Positions 46,267 to 55,500 of a stretch of DNA of 64,000 nucleotides are shown here, piece after piece. Under the pieces are notes generated by a model that did no database searches, was not told the origin of the DNA, and worked only from the letters and a program-made list of their open reading frames with translations. The position numbers were made by a program, and so were the translations under genes. Numbering within the stretch: the stretch's first letter is position 1; the number at the start of each line of letters is the position of its first letter. Source of the stretch: Planctomycetota bacterium (GTDB lineage Bacteria; Planctomycetota; Phycisphaerae; SM23-33); assembly GCA_022705325.1 (NCBI GenBank), contig JAKJER010000001.1, forward strand, positions 186,001 through 250,000. Reading direction: 5' to 3'.

Positions 46267-47766
46267 CTAGACGATTCTCAGGTTGTCCACCATGATGCAC
46301 CTTCTGAAGCGGGTGAAGGTGAGCGGGGTGGTGATGCCCTCTCCGGTGGTGCAGGCGATGGAGAAGGATGCGTAGCCCTCGCCGCCGGCGCCGTTGCCGG
46401 CCACCGACGGGCCGTTCTTCACGAAGAGGGTGGTGTTCATCGCCTTGCCCATGGCCGTCATGTGATCGACCAGCCGGGAGTGCAGGACGGCGGTGTGCCC
46501 GAAGCCGTGCTCGGCCTGCTTGGCCATGTCGACGGCCTGCTCGAAGGTGTCGGCCTTGACGACGGGCAGGCAGGGCATCATCTGTTCGGCCTGCACCCAG
46601 GGGTGGTCGGCGGTGGTGGGGCCAAAGAGCAGGCGGCAGGAGGGCGGCACGCTCAAGCCGATCTGCTGGGCCAGCACGCAGGCCTCCGCCCCGACGAACT
46701 TCTTGTTGGCGTGGGCGTGGCCTTCAGGCGGGACCTCCAGGCAGATGCGTCCCAACTCGTTCATCTGCTGCGCGGTGAGGCGGACGGCGCCGGCCTTTTC
46801 CATGGCGGCCATGAAGGACTCGTACACGGGCGCCTCGACAAAGACCTCTTTTTCGCTCAGGCAGAGGAGGTTATTGTCGAAGGTGGCGCCCTCGATGATG
46901 CAGCGGGCGGCGTTGTCGATGTCGGCGGAGGCGTCGACGACGACGGGGGGGTTGCCCGGTCCGGCGCAGACGGCCCGCTTGCCCGACTTGAGCGCCGCCG
47001 CCACGACGCCGGGCCCGCCGGTCACGCAGATCAGCGGGATGTCGCGGTGGCGGAAGAGGGCGTTGGCCGACTCGATGGTGGGGTCGGTGATGACGCAGAT
47101 GAGGTTGTCGATGCCGAAGCGGTCGTAGATGGCCTGGTTGAACAGCTTGGCGCCGTGGGCGGCGATCTTCTTGCCCGAGGGGTGTGGGTTGCAGACCAGG
47201 GCGTTGCCGGCGGCGATGATCTGGACGGCGTTGCAGGCGAGCGTGGGCAGGGAGTGGGTGACGGGGGTGACGACGGCGATGACGCCCCAGGGCCCGTGCT
47301 CCTCGAGGGTGATCCCGTGGTCGCCGCTGAAGCAGCCGGTCTGGGTGCGGTACCACTCGACGCCCTGGACCACCTTGCCGACGGTGGCCATCTTGGGCCC
47401 CTTGTGGGGCGGGTGCCCGATGCGGGTCTCCTCGTACTCCATTCGCCCGAGTTCCTCCGCCTGATCGATGCAGATGCGGCGGATGACGTTGCAGATCTCC
47501 TCCCGCTGGGCCAGGCTGCGCCGGGCGAGGGCGGCCTGGGCGGCCTGGGCGGCGGCGACGGCTTCGTCGACGCTCGTGAACTGTCCCAGGCGGGGGGCGG
47601 CCCCGGTCGCGGCGCCGGCGGCATGGACGGGGGCGTAGCCGACCGTCACCGGCGGCGGGGCGGACTTGCCCGGCGTGGGGGCCTGGCGGCTGCCCCAGCC
47701 GCTCTGGATCGTCTGGAGGACCTTCTCCACCATGTCGCGGACGAGTTGGTCGTTCAGTTGAGTCAT
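46267..47766 (-). CDS. CoA-acylating aldehyde dehydrogenase (PduP/EutE-like), BMC cargo
   Basis: 499 residues. The first 23 (MTQLNDQLVRDMVEKVLQTI...) are an amphipathic encapsulation helix, then a Pro/Ala linker to about residue 60. The ALDH core has WGVIAVVTPVTHS-like cofactor sequence, GNALVCNPHPSGKK, the glycine motif VTGGPGVV, and catalytic Cys302 in TFDNNLLCLSEKE. It should oxidise lactaldehyde (or a similar aldehyde) to its acyl-CoA with NAD inside the shell. PduL and the acetate kinase earlier in the same operon complete the route. Confidence 0.95.
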   Translation of the reverse strand: MTQLNDQLVRDMVEKVLQTIQSGWGSRQAPTPGKSAPPPVTVGYAPVHAAGAATGAAPRLGQFTSVDEAVAAAQAAQAALARRSLAQREEICNVIRRICIDQAEELGRMEYEETRIGHPPHKGPKMATVGKVVQGVEWYRTQTGCFSGDHGITLEEHGPWGVIAVVTPVTHSLPTLACNAVQIIAAGNALVCNPHPSGKKIAAHGAKLFNQAIYDRFGIDNLICVITDPTIESANALFRHRDIPLICVTGGPGVVAAALKSGKRAVCAGPGNPPVVVDASADIDNAARCIIEGATFDNNLLCLSEKEVFVEAPVYESFMAAMEKAGAVRLTAQQMNELGRICLEVPPEGHAHANKKFVGAEACVLAQQIGLSVPPSCRLLFGPTTADHPWVQAEQMMPCLPVVKADTFEQAVDMAKQAEHGFGHTAVLHSRLVDHMTAMGKAMNTTLFVKNGPSVAGNGAGGEGYASFSIACTTGEGITTPLTFTRFRRCIMVDNLRIV

Positions 47767-47798
47767 TTCTCTATTCCCTATTGCCTATTGACCGTTGA

Positions 47799-47848
47799 CC
47801 ATTGAAGACCCGCTTCGAGATTTCGCGCCTCAGTTGTTTCTTCAATGG
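47799..47848. repeat. Spacer hairpin upstream of the aldehyde dehydrogenase gene
   Basis: CCATTGAAG (47799-47807) pairs with CTTCAATGG (47840-47848) around a 32-base loop. Flanking runs TATTGACCGTTGA and TCAATGATCAATGGTCAAT extend the arms imperfectly. Confidence 0.6.
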
Positions 47849-47862
47849 CCGATAGTCAATGA

Positions 47863-48174
47863 TCAATGGTCAATCTTGTTGTAGACGGTCTTGGCGGCGG
47901 CGTTGATGGTGTCGATGATGCCGATGATGACACAGTCGACCGGGGCGGAGGAGGTCGTCTCGGTCATGCGTGCGCTGGAACCCTGGGTGACCAGGACCAG
48001 GTCCTGCTCGCCGGCGCCGACCGAGTCGACGGCGACGAAGCAGCGCCCGGTGTTCTTGAGTTCTCCGCCGGCCTGGTCGAGTTGCAGGGGCTCGATGACC
48101 AGGAGCTTGCGCCCCGTCATGGCCTTGGCCTTCTGCGTGGTCACCACGTTTCCGCGTACCCTGGCGATAAACAT
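47863..48174 (-). CDS. BMC-P (EutN/CcmL) pentameric vertex protein
   Basis: 103 residues: MFIARVRGNVVTTQKAKAMTGRKLLVIEPLQLD, then FVAVDSVGAGEQDLVLVTQGSSARMTE and VDCVIIGIIDTI. This is the most EutN-like of the three copies and ends with a short helix (NAAAKTVYNKIDH). Confidence 0.95.
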   Translation of the reverse strand: MFIARVRGNVVTTQKAKAMTGRKLLVIEPLQLDQAGGELKNTGRCFVAVDSVGAGEQDLVLVTQGSSARMTETTSSAPVDCVIIGIIDTINAAAKTVYNKIDH

Positions 48175-48299
48175 CGCACTCTCCTTGGCGTCGCTGCCGG
48201 TCGGCCCGTGCGGGGCCCGCGGAAGGCCCGCCCCAACGGGCGGGTCCGCGGACGCGGGTCCGCAACGCGCCTGCCCCGACGGCGGCGCAGTTGGGGACG

Positions 48300-48575
48300 T
48301 TACTCGACCTTGGGCAGGATCTTCTCGATATCGCGGTGCGGGCGGGGAATCACGTGAACGGCCACCACCTCGCCGATCTTGGCCGCCGCGGCCGCCCCGG
48401 CGTCCACCGCCGCCTTGCAGGCGGCTACGTCGCCGCTGACCAGCACGCTCACCAGGCCGCTGCCGACCTTGCGCATCCCGCAGTAGCTCACCCGGGCGGC
48501 CTTCAGCATCGCGTCGGTCGCCTCGATCACGGCCACGAGGCCCTTCGTCTCAATCATGCCAATCGCTTCGTCCAT
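48300..48575 (-). CDS. BMC-H hexameric shell protein
   Basis: 91 residues with the classic BMC-H fold: [26 protein letters not shown], the KVGSG loop that lines the pore, [20 protein letters not shown] and [11 protein letters not shown]. Hexamers tile the shell faces. It is the third BMC-H gene in transcription order and stands apart from the other two, between the kinase and the first BMC-P gene. Confidence 0.97.
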   Translation of the reverse strand: MDEAIGMIETKGLVAVIEATDAMLKAARVSYCGMRKVGSGLVSVLVSGDVAACKAAVDAGAAAAAKIGEVVAVHVIPRPHRDIEKILPKVE

Positions 48576-48659
48576 TGCTTAGTCTCCGCTAGTAAGTAGC
48601 CAGTAGTCAGATCTTAGTTTTCAGCTATTAGCATTCAGCCAACAGCCTCTTGTTCTTAT

Positions 48660-49874
48660 CTAAATCTCTGTGTTCTCTGTGGTGGTCTTCTCAGTCAACC
48701 ACCTCGCCGCCAGCGTCGCCACGATCAGTTCCTCATTTGTGGGCAGGACCCAGATGGCGGTCTTGCTGGTGGCGGCGTCGATGCGGGTTTCGGCATTGCC
48801 ATCCACGTGGGCGTTCTTGTCGGCGTCCAGCTCGATGCCCGCGAAAGTCAGTCCATCGCAGACGGCTGACCGGATAGCGGCCTGGTGCTGGCCGATCCCG
48901 CCGGTGAAGGCGATGGCGTCGGCGCCGCCCAGTTCGACCAGGTACGCCCCGAGGTAGTCCCGGATCGCCGTCGTGAACACGTCCAGGGCCAGCCGGGCCC
49001 GGTCGTTGCCGGCCGCGGCTGCCTGCTCGATGTCCCTCACGTCGCCGCTGGTGCCGCTCAGAGCGGCCAGGCCGGCCCGCGTGCCCAGTTCGGCCAGGAT
49101 GTCGTCCATGCTGCGCCCGGTGCGGTCCATCATGAGCTTGAGGGCGTAGGGGTCGAAGTCGCCCACGCGGGTGCCCTGGGGCAGGCCGGACTGGGGCGAG
49201 AGGCCCATGGAGGCGGCCTGGCTCTGCCCGTCGCGGATGGCGCACAGGCTGGAGCTGCCGCCCAGGTGGCAACTGATGACGCGCCGACCGGCCGGCATGA
49301 GCCGGGCCAGCCGGGCCGCGATGTAGGCGTGCGAGGCGCCGTGGTATCCGTATCGCCGCACGCCCCGCTCCACCCAGGCCGGGTCGATCGGGTAGTGCGT
49401 CCGCCTGGCCGGGATGGTGCGGTGGAAGCCCGGCTCGAAGCACGCCACCAGCGGCGTGCCCTCCATCGCCTGGCGGAACATCCGCATCGCCGCGATGTAC
49501 GGCGGGTTGTGGATCGGGGCGATCGGGACGAAATACTCCATCTTCGCCAGCAACTCGTCGTCGACGCTCACGACCGGCTCGACGTCGCCGGCCATCACCG
49601 CCTTGAACGCGACCGCGCCGATGTCGCCCGGCGAGGCGATCGCCCCGCCGCGCTCCAGCTCGGCCAGCACGTGCCGGATGGCCGACCCGTGGTCGGGGAA
49701 GTCGATCGACAGCTTCCGGGCCGGCGCGCCCTGGACCTGCAGCTTGAGCACGCCGCCCGCGCCGCCGATGCGGTCGGCGCCGCCGGAGGCCAGCTCCTCG
49801 CTCCGCCCTTCGCCCATGTCGAAGAGGCGGAACTTGAAGCTCGTCGAACCGATGTTGCTGACTAGGATCTTCAT
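48660..49874 (-). CDS. Acetate/propionate-type kinase of the BMC pathway
   Basis: 404 residues from the ATG at 49874; a longer frame starting at 49982 runs through spacer repeats. Family motifs: MKILVSNIGSTSFKF (phosphate/sugar-kinase strand 1), YGYHGASHAYIAARLA, SCHLGGSSSLCAIRDGQS, MGLSPQSGLPQGTRVGDFDP and AIAFTGGIGQHQAAIRSAVCDGL. It should convert lactyl- or acetyl-phosphate from PduL to the free acid and ATP, in the cytoplasm. The last ten residues (EKTTTENTEI) are coded by a TCTCTGTGTTCTCTGTGGTGGTC simple repeat, so the protein runs into spacer DNA. Confidence 0.93.
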   Translation of the reverse strand: MKILVSNIGSTSFKFRLFDMGEGRSEELASGGADRIGGAGGVLKLQVQGAPARKLSIDFPDHGSAIRHVLAELERGGAIASPGDIGAVAFKAVMAGDVEPVVSVDDELLAKMEYFVPIAPIHNPPYIAAMRMFRQAMEGTPLVACFEPGFHRTIPARRTHYPIDPAWVERGVRRYGYHGASHAYIAARLARLMPAGRRVISCHLGGSSSLCAIRDGQSQAASMGLSPQSGLPQGTRVGDFDPYALKLMMDRTGRSMDDILAELGTRAGLAALSGTSGDVRDIEQAAAAGNDRARLALDVFTTAIRDYLGAYLVELGGADAIAFTGGIGQHQAAIRSAVCDGLTFAGIELDADKNAHVDGNAETRIDAATSKTAIWVLPTNEELIVATLAARWLTEKTTTENTEI

Positions 49875-49897
49875 TTGCTGTTTGTTGTTCGTCGTTT

Positions 49898-49958
49898 GTT
49901 GTTGGTACAGCTTTGCCGGCGATTGCCCGTCATGCTCCCGCGGGCCGTTACCAACAAC
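49898..49958. repeat. Spacer hairpin upstream of the kinase gene
   Basis: GTTGTTGGTA (49898-49907) pairs with TACCAACAAC (49949-49958) around a 41-base loop. Both arms extend into degenerate GTT/AAC runs (from 49881 to about 49985). Confidence 0.65.
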
Positions 49959-49982
49959 GAACAACCAAGAACCAACAACCAA

Positions 49983-50246
49983 TCACCAGTAGATGCCCGC
50001 GAGGGCCTCGGAGGGGGCGGGGATCACGTGGCTGGCGACCAGCTCGCCGACCTTGCCCGCGGCGGCCGAGCCGGCCTCGACGGCCGCCTTCACCGACCCC
50101 ACGTCGCCCTTGACCAGCGTGGTGACGAAGCCGCCGCCGATCTCGATCCGCCGGATCAGCTCGACGTTGGCGGCCTTGCACATGGCGTCGCTGGCCTCGA
50201 CCAGGCCCACGAAGCCCTTCGTTTCGATCATGCCCAATGCTTCCAT
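49983..50246 (-). CDS. BMC-H hexameric shell protein
   Basis: 87 residues from the ATG at 50246; a GTG three bases upstream is possible. [31 protein letters not shown], then a pore loop IEIGGG instead of the usual [25 protein letters not shown] and [16 protein letters not shown] ending. The changed pore loop suggests a channel with different selectivity from its two paralogues. Confidence 0.96.
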   Translation of the reverse strand: MEALGMIETKGFVGLVEASDAMCKAANVELIRRIEIGGGFVTTLVKGDVGSVKAAVEAGSAAAGKVGELVASHVIPAPSEALAGIYW

Positions 50247-50274
50247 CACAGTCTCCTACTCGTTGTTCGTAGTC

Positions 50275-50345
50275 AGTAGTCAGTAGCCCGTAGTGTGTAG
50301 CCCGCAGCCCGTGGCCGGTAGCCGACAAACTGGCTACTGACTACT
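50275..50345. repeat. Spacer hairpin between the two BMC-H genes
   Basis: AGTAGTCAGTAGCC (50275-50288) and GGCTACTGACTACT (50332-50345) are a perfect 14-bp inverted pair around a 43-base loop. The arms lie within longer GTAGTCAGTAG-type periodic sequence. Confidence 0.75.
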
Positions 50346-50363
50346 GGCTACCGGTTACTATCC

Positions 50364-50669
50364 TCATGCCTGCTTGGCGGCCTTCTTGGCGGGGGCCTTG
50401 ACGGGCAGGGCCTGCTCCAGTTCGTCGTGCGGGCGCGGGATGACGTGCACGCTGACGACCTCGCCGATGCGGGCTGCCGCGGCCGCCCCGGCGTCGCACG
50501 AGGCCTTCACCGCGGCCACGTCGCCGCGCACGAACGCCGTGACCATGCCGCTGCCGACCTTGTCCCAGCCGATCAACTCGACATTGGCCGCCTTGACCAT
50601 CGCGTCGCTGGCCTCGATGAGGGCCACCAGCCCGCGGGTCTCCACCATGCCCACTGCCTGTAATGCCAT
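50364..50669 (-). CDS. BMC-H hexameric shell protein with basic C-terminal tail
   Basis: 101 residues: [37 protein letters not shown] pore loop, [18 protein letters not shown] and [15 protein letters not shown]. Unlike the other two BMC-H copies it adds a 15-residue Lys/Ala tail ([14 protein letters not shown]) that could contact cargo or cytoplasmic components. It is the first shell gene of the operon. Confidence 0.96.
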   Translation of the reverse strand: MALQAVGMVETRGLVALIEASDAMVKAANVELIGWDKVGSGMVTAFVRGDVAAVKASCDAGAAAAARIGEVVSVHVIPRPHDELEQALPVKAPAKKAAKQA

Positions 50670-50795
50670 TTCAGTTTCTCCTAAGAGTTCGTTGACTCGT
50701 TCTTCGTAACCAGTAACCAGTAGCCTGTAGCCTGTACATGCAGGCAGGCCGCACGTTCACGCAACCAACAAACAACAACTAATAACCAACAACCG

Positions 50796-51488
50796 CTACG
50801 CCATGAGTTCCACGCCCGTGGCGTTGACCAGGTTGCAGGCGTTTCCTTCGTCGGTGTCCAGGTGGACCTCCAGCAGGACGCGGGGGTCTACCCGGCAGAG
50901 CACCCGCTCGAAGGTCGTGGCACAGTCGCTGTCCACCCGCAGGCGGATGTACTGCTTGTCCGCGAAACCGTACGCCTGGGCGTCGGCCGGGTTCATGTGC
51001 ACGTGGCGCTCGGCGCGGATCACGCCGCAGGGCATCTCGATGGCGCCCTTGGGCCCCAGGACCAGGCACCCGGGCGTGCCCTCGATCTTGCCCGAGGGGC
51101 GGACCGGGGCGTCGATGCCCAGGGCGATGGCGTCGGTGTGGCTGACCTCGAGCTGGGTGTGCGAGCGGACCGGGCCCAGGATGCGTACATTCTCGATCAG
51201 CCTGCGGCGCGGGCCGATCACGGTGACCGTCTGCTCGGCGGCGAACTCGCCCGGCTGGTAGAGCCAGCGGTAGACGGTGAGTTCGGCGCCGGGGCCGAAC
51301 AGCTTCTCCAGGTCCGCCTGGGTCACGTGCATGTGGCGGGCGGAGATGTTCACCACCAGGTTGGGCCCGTAGGCGATCGACATCTGCGGCTCGCCGGACA
51401 TCAACTGCTCGGCGAACTGCGTGCGGACCACCTGGCGGACAAGGCGTTCGAGTTGCTCGCGAGGAAACGGGATGTTCAAGGTGCTCAT
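50796..51488 (-). CDS. PduL-type phosphotransacylase
   Basis: 230 residues from the ATG at 51488, overlapping the DeoR stop as ATGA. The two PduL beta-barrels each have a zinc-binding histidine pair: ISARHMHVTQADL (His52, His54) and RAERHVHMNPADA (His162, His164). The start (REQLERLVRQVVRTQFAEQL) is an amphipathic helix, as expected of a BMC-encapsulated PduL. It exchanges CoA for phosphate on the acyl-CoA made by the aldehyde dehydrogenase and so recycles CoA inside the shell. Confidence 0.96.
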   Translation of the reverse strand: MSTLNIPFPREQLERLVRQVVRTQFAEQLMSGEPQMSIAYGPNLVVNISARHMHVTQADLEKLFGPGAELTVYRWLYQPGEFAAEQTVTVIGPRRRLIENVRILGPVRSHTQLEVSHTDAIALGIDAPVRPSGKIEGTPGCLVLGPKGAIEMPCGVIRAERHVHMNPADAQAYGFADKQYIRLRVDSDCATTFERVLCRVDPRVLLEVHLDTDEGNACNLVNATGVELMA

Positions 51489-52276
51489 CGTTCGCTCTCT
51501 ATCTTCGCGTAGAGTACTCTGGCGGACAGCCGGTCCAGCCATGCGCGGGTGCGTTCGTCGGCGCCGTCGTCCGTGACGATCACGTCCAGCTCGTCCAGGC
51601 CGCAAAGCTTGACCACCGCCCGCATGCCGAACTTGGTGTGATCGGCGACGAGGATGACCTCGTCGGCGATCCCCATCATCTTGCGTTCCACCTCCACCAT
51701 CATCTGGTTGGAGTTAAAAGCGCCTTCTTCGGTCAGCCCCGCGCAGCTCAGCACGAGCTGGGCGGCGTGCAGATAGTCGAGCTGCTGCTCGGCCATCTGC
51801 CCCAGGGCCACGCCCGTGCGGGGATAGACGTACCCGCCGATCAGCGTGACCTCCGTGGCCACGTCCGCCGACAGCAGCGAGGCGATCGGAACGGAGTTGG
51901 TCACGACGCTCAGGCGTCGCCCCGCCAGGGCGGACGCCACCTGAAAGCAAGTGGTCCCGCCATCTATGATCACCGTGGCGTTGGGGCGGATCAACTCCGC
52001 CGCGCTGCGGGCGACGGCCTTCTTCTCGGCGGCGGCAGTGGTCTGCCGGTCGGCGAAAGCCAACCGATGACCCGGAGCGGCATCATTCACATACACCGCA
52101 CCTCCATGGGCGCGGCGGATGAGACCCTGTTCCTCCAGGATCTCCAGGTCGCGCCGGACGGTGCTGTCGGAGACTCCCATCATCTGAACGAGTTCCGCCA
52201 ACGACATAAAACCTTGCATGGAAAGCAATTCTGCTTCCCTTGATCGCCGATCCTCGATGCCAAGGTCTGTCGCCAT
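51485..52276 (-). CDS. DeoR-family regulator of the BMC operon
   Basis: 263 residues. The N-terminal helix-turn-helix is LAELVQMMGVSDSTVRRDLEILEEQGLIRRAHGGAVY. The C-terminal sugar-isomerase-like effector domain follows, with VIIDGGTTCFQVASAL, VVTNSVPIASLL and VILVADHTKFG; phosphorylated sugars are the usual effectors. As the first gene of the operon it is likely autoregulated. A fuculose/rhamnulose phosphate or DHAP-type effector would fit the aldolase downstream, but that is inference. Confidence 0.95.
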   Translation of the reverse strand: MATDLGIEDRRSREAELLSMQGFMSLAELVQMMGVSDSTVRRDLEILEEQGLIRRAHGGAVYVNDAAPGHRLAFADRQTTAAAEKKAVARSAAELIRPNATVIIDGGTTCFQVASALAGRRLSVVTNSVPIASLLSADVATEVTLIGGYVYPRTGVALGQMAEQQLDYLHAAQLVLSCAGLTEEGAFNSNQMMVEVERKMMGIADEVILVADHTKFGMRAVVKLCGLDELDVIVTDDGADERTRAWLDRLSARVLYAKIESER

Positions 52277-52594
52277 GAAAGATTTCTGTCAGAATCGTGG
52301 AAGAATACGGGAATAATACACTTCAAGCGGTCATGAAAGCAACCAAAAAACGGGGAATTTTTGGTCGACATTCGTGACGGATTTCTTCCGCATTCATTCA
52401 CGTCGATTGAAGGACCGTAAGGGCCGTACCGCAGGCTTCGTCCCTCGGGTTCGGTGCGTCCCTGGAGGTTCGGCCGGGGCGAGCGGAGCTTCATTGTGGA
52501 CGTGCCCGCGCGGTTGCCCGTATAATCTCCCCGGCCGCCCAGGCACGTTTGCGGCTGGGTGGGCACGTCTTGAATCCAAGTCAAGGAGCCCGCG
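52277..52594. other. Divergent intergenic region ahead of the BMC operon
   Basis: An AT-richer 110-base stretch (52277-52386) holds the BMC-operon promoter. The rest is GC-rich and holds a TATAAT (52521-52526) for the plus-strand PQQ-propeller gene, about 70 bases before its ATG. No -35 partner is convincing. Confidence 0.45.
52313..52342 (-). promoter_or_regulatory. Probable promoter of the BMC operon
   Basis: On the minus strand, TTGCTT (complement of 52337-52342) and TATTAT (complement of 52313-52318) are spaced by 18 bases, about 37 bases before the deoR-type start. It is the only promoter-like pair seen for the whole operon. Confidence 0.5.
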
Positions 52595-55500
52595 ATGGTC
52601 ATGGACATTGGCACGGCGCGGCAAGGTTGCTCAGGATCTTTCTCTCCCCGCTTGCCAGGTTGCAGGGCGGCGTTTCTGCTGGCGGCGCTGGCGATCGGTG
52701 TGGCGGCTGGGCCGGCGGCGGGCGAGACCGCGAGCCTGAACACCCAGCCGGGCATTACCGTCCTGCTGGGCCTGCCCTCGGACATGCAGGCCAGCGCCTT
52801 GCCCGCCTTGGCCCGCAATGGGCGGATCGTGTACTTCCAGTCGCCGTCGGCCGAGGAGGTCATCGCCGTTCGCAAGGCCGCCGCCGAGGCCGGGCTGCTG
52901 GGCCGCTCCATCTTTGCCGACCAGGGCGAGTTCGCCTCGATCCATCTGGCCGACAACCTGGCCGACACGATCCTCGTCGCTCCGCGGGCGGCCGAAGCGA
53001 TCGCCGAGGCGGAGGTCCTCCGCGTCCTGCATCCCACGGGGGTGGCCATCGTGGGCGGCAAGAAGATCGTCAAACCCTTCCCCGCGGGGCAGGACGAGTG
53101 GACGCATCCCTTCCGGGCGCCGGACAACAACCCGGTCTCTCGCGACGTGCTGGCCCGCTGGCCCGCCCGCACGCAGTTCCTGGGCGAGCCGAAGTTCAGC
53201 CCCATGCCCGAGGTGACGGTGGCCGCGGGCGGGCGGCTGTTCAAGGCCTGCGGCAACCACGCCATGCGGGCCAACCAGAACGCCGTGCTCAACACGCTCA
53301 TGGGCATCAACGCCTTCAACGGCTGCATCCTCTGGCGCCGCCCGCTGCGAGAGGGTTTCCTGATCCACCGCAACACGATGGTCGCGACGGCCGACGTGCT
53401 GTACCTGGCCGACGACCAGTCGTGCAAGAAGCTCGACGCGGCGACGGGCAAGCTGCTGGGCGAGATCGTCGTGGGCGACGGCGAGGCGGACGGCAAGGTG
53501 TGGAAGTGGATGGCCCTGGCCGACGGCGTGCTGTACGCCCTGGTGGGCGGTCCGGAGCGGCCCGCGCCGACCGTGCGCAGCGACTCGCCCGAGCTGGGCC
53601 ACTGGCCCTGGGGCATGTGGCCGGGCTACGCCTACAACGACGCGAAGACCAACACCGGCTTCGGGCGGACGCTGATCGCCTTCGACCCGGCCGACGGGAA
53701 GAAGCTGTGGGCCCACCGCGAGCAGGAGTACCTCGACGGGCGGGCGGTCTGCATGCGCGGCGGGCGGATCTACTACTACAGCCCGCAGAAGTTCCTGGCC
53801 TGCCTGGACGCCAGAACGGGCAAGAGGCTGTGGAGGAACGACTCCGCCGACCTGCTGGAAGCCCTGGGGCCCGAGGGCCCAGCCCAGAAATGGATCACGG
53901 GCTTCTCGACCACCAACTATCTCAAGTGCGACGAGCGGAACGTGTATTTCGCCGGTCCGGTGCGACCGCACCTGGTGGTGGCATCGGCCAAGGACGGGCA
54001 ACTGGTGTGGAGCCGCCACGACGGCGGGAACGTCCACCTCCTGCTGCGCGACGACGCCGTCTACGCCGTCGGCGGGGCCAACGGGGGCAAGCTGGACTAC
54101 GCCGACGGCAAGCTGCTGGGGGCGCTGCCGGTTCGCCGTTCCTGCACCCGGGCGACGGCCAGCGTGGACTCCATCTTCTACCGCATTACGGAAGGCACGG
54201 TCCGCATCGACCTGCCCACGGGCAAGCACCAGCACATCGCGCCCATGCGCCCGCCCTGTCAGGACGGCGTGATGATCGCCCACGGGCTGCTGTACTGGGG
54301 CCCGTGGATGTGCGGCTGCCCGCTGTCGTTCTACGGGAACGTGGCCCTGGCGCCGGTGGGCAAGGACGTCCCTGAGGGACCGCCCCTGGTGAGGGCGGAC
54401 CCCAAGCCCGAACCGACTCAGCCGCTCCGGGCAACCGAGGGCGACTGGCCTTGCCTGCGGGGCGACAACGCTCACTCGTGCCGCACGACCGCCGACGTCG
54501 TCCGCCCGCTGCACCTGCGATGGACGCTCGATTCGCCTTCGGCCTGCGAGCCCACCGCGCCGGTGATCGCCGCGGGCCTGGCGTTCTGCGCCGATTACGG
54601 CGGGATCATCCGCGCCGTCGACGCCGCCACCGGCGTGCCCCGCTGGCAGACGGCGGCCGGGTCGGCGGTGTTCTATCCGCCCGCGTTCCACCAGGGCCGG
54701 CTGCTGGTCGGCTCCGCCGATGGCCGCCTGTATGCCCTCGACGCCTCCACGGGCCGCGAACTCTGGCGGGCCCGCCTCGGCCCGCAGGAGCGGTGGATCC
54801 CGGTGTTCGGAAGGCTCATGTCCACCTGGCCGCTGGCGGGCGGGGTGGTGGCGCAGGACGGCAAGGTGTACGCGGCCGCGGGCATCGCCCACTACGACGG
54901 CACGCACGCCGCCGCGTTCGACGTGGCCACGGGCAAGCTCCTGTGGCACAACGGCCGGGCCGGGCACTTCTCGCCCGTGCAGACGGGCGTGAGCCTGCAA
55001 GGGCCGCTCTACATCGAGGGCGGGCAGCTTCGCTTCCGGGGCGGCAGCGCGTACGAGATCGCCGCCTTCGACCTGGCCGGCGGGCGGTTCACCATCCAGC
55101 CGCACGACCAGATCCGCTCGGTCGCCCAGAGCGCGTTCTACCCGTACTATCCGGAGTATTCCCGTCTGGCCACGCTGCGCCGCGAGATGGGCGACGGGCG
55201 GACGCTCGCCTGCTACCCCGTGTACGACCGCGGCCCGTCGACGCTGCCGGCCCCGCCGTACCTGGCGATGCTGGCCCCGACCGATCCGAAGGCTGCCCCG
55301 CCCCAGCAAAGGGGCAACATCCGGCGGCCCAACCGGCGAGCCCTGTGGCAGAAGCCCGAGTGGAAGTTCCAGGCCTTCGCGCTCGGCAAGGACGCGCTGC
55401 TGGCCGCGGGGGAGGAGGGCGGCAAGTTCCATCTGGTCGCGTTCCAGTTGGGCGACGGCAAGGAACTGTGGCGCCTGCCGGTGGAGGGGCCTGTCGTTCG

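Noticed and set aside
49875..49982. Longer N-terminus for the acetate kinase (36 extra codons)
   Set aside because: The extension translates spacer repeats (QQQTTNNKQQ). The family begins with MKILVSNIGS at 49874.
45930..50795. Short regularly repeated sequence between BMC genes considered as CRISPR arrays
   Set aside because: The units are 7-14 bases, contiguous or degenerate, without equal-sized unique spacers, and no cas genes are present.
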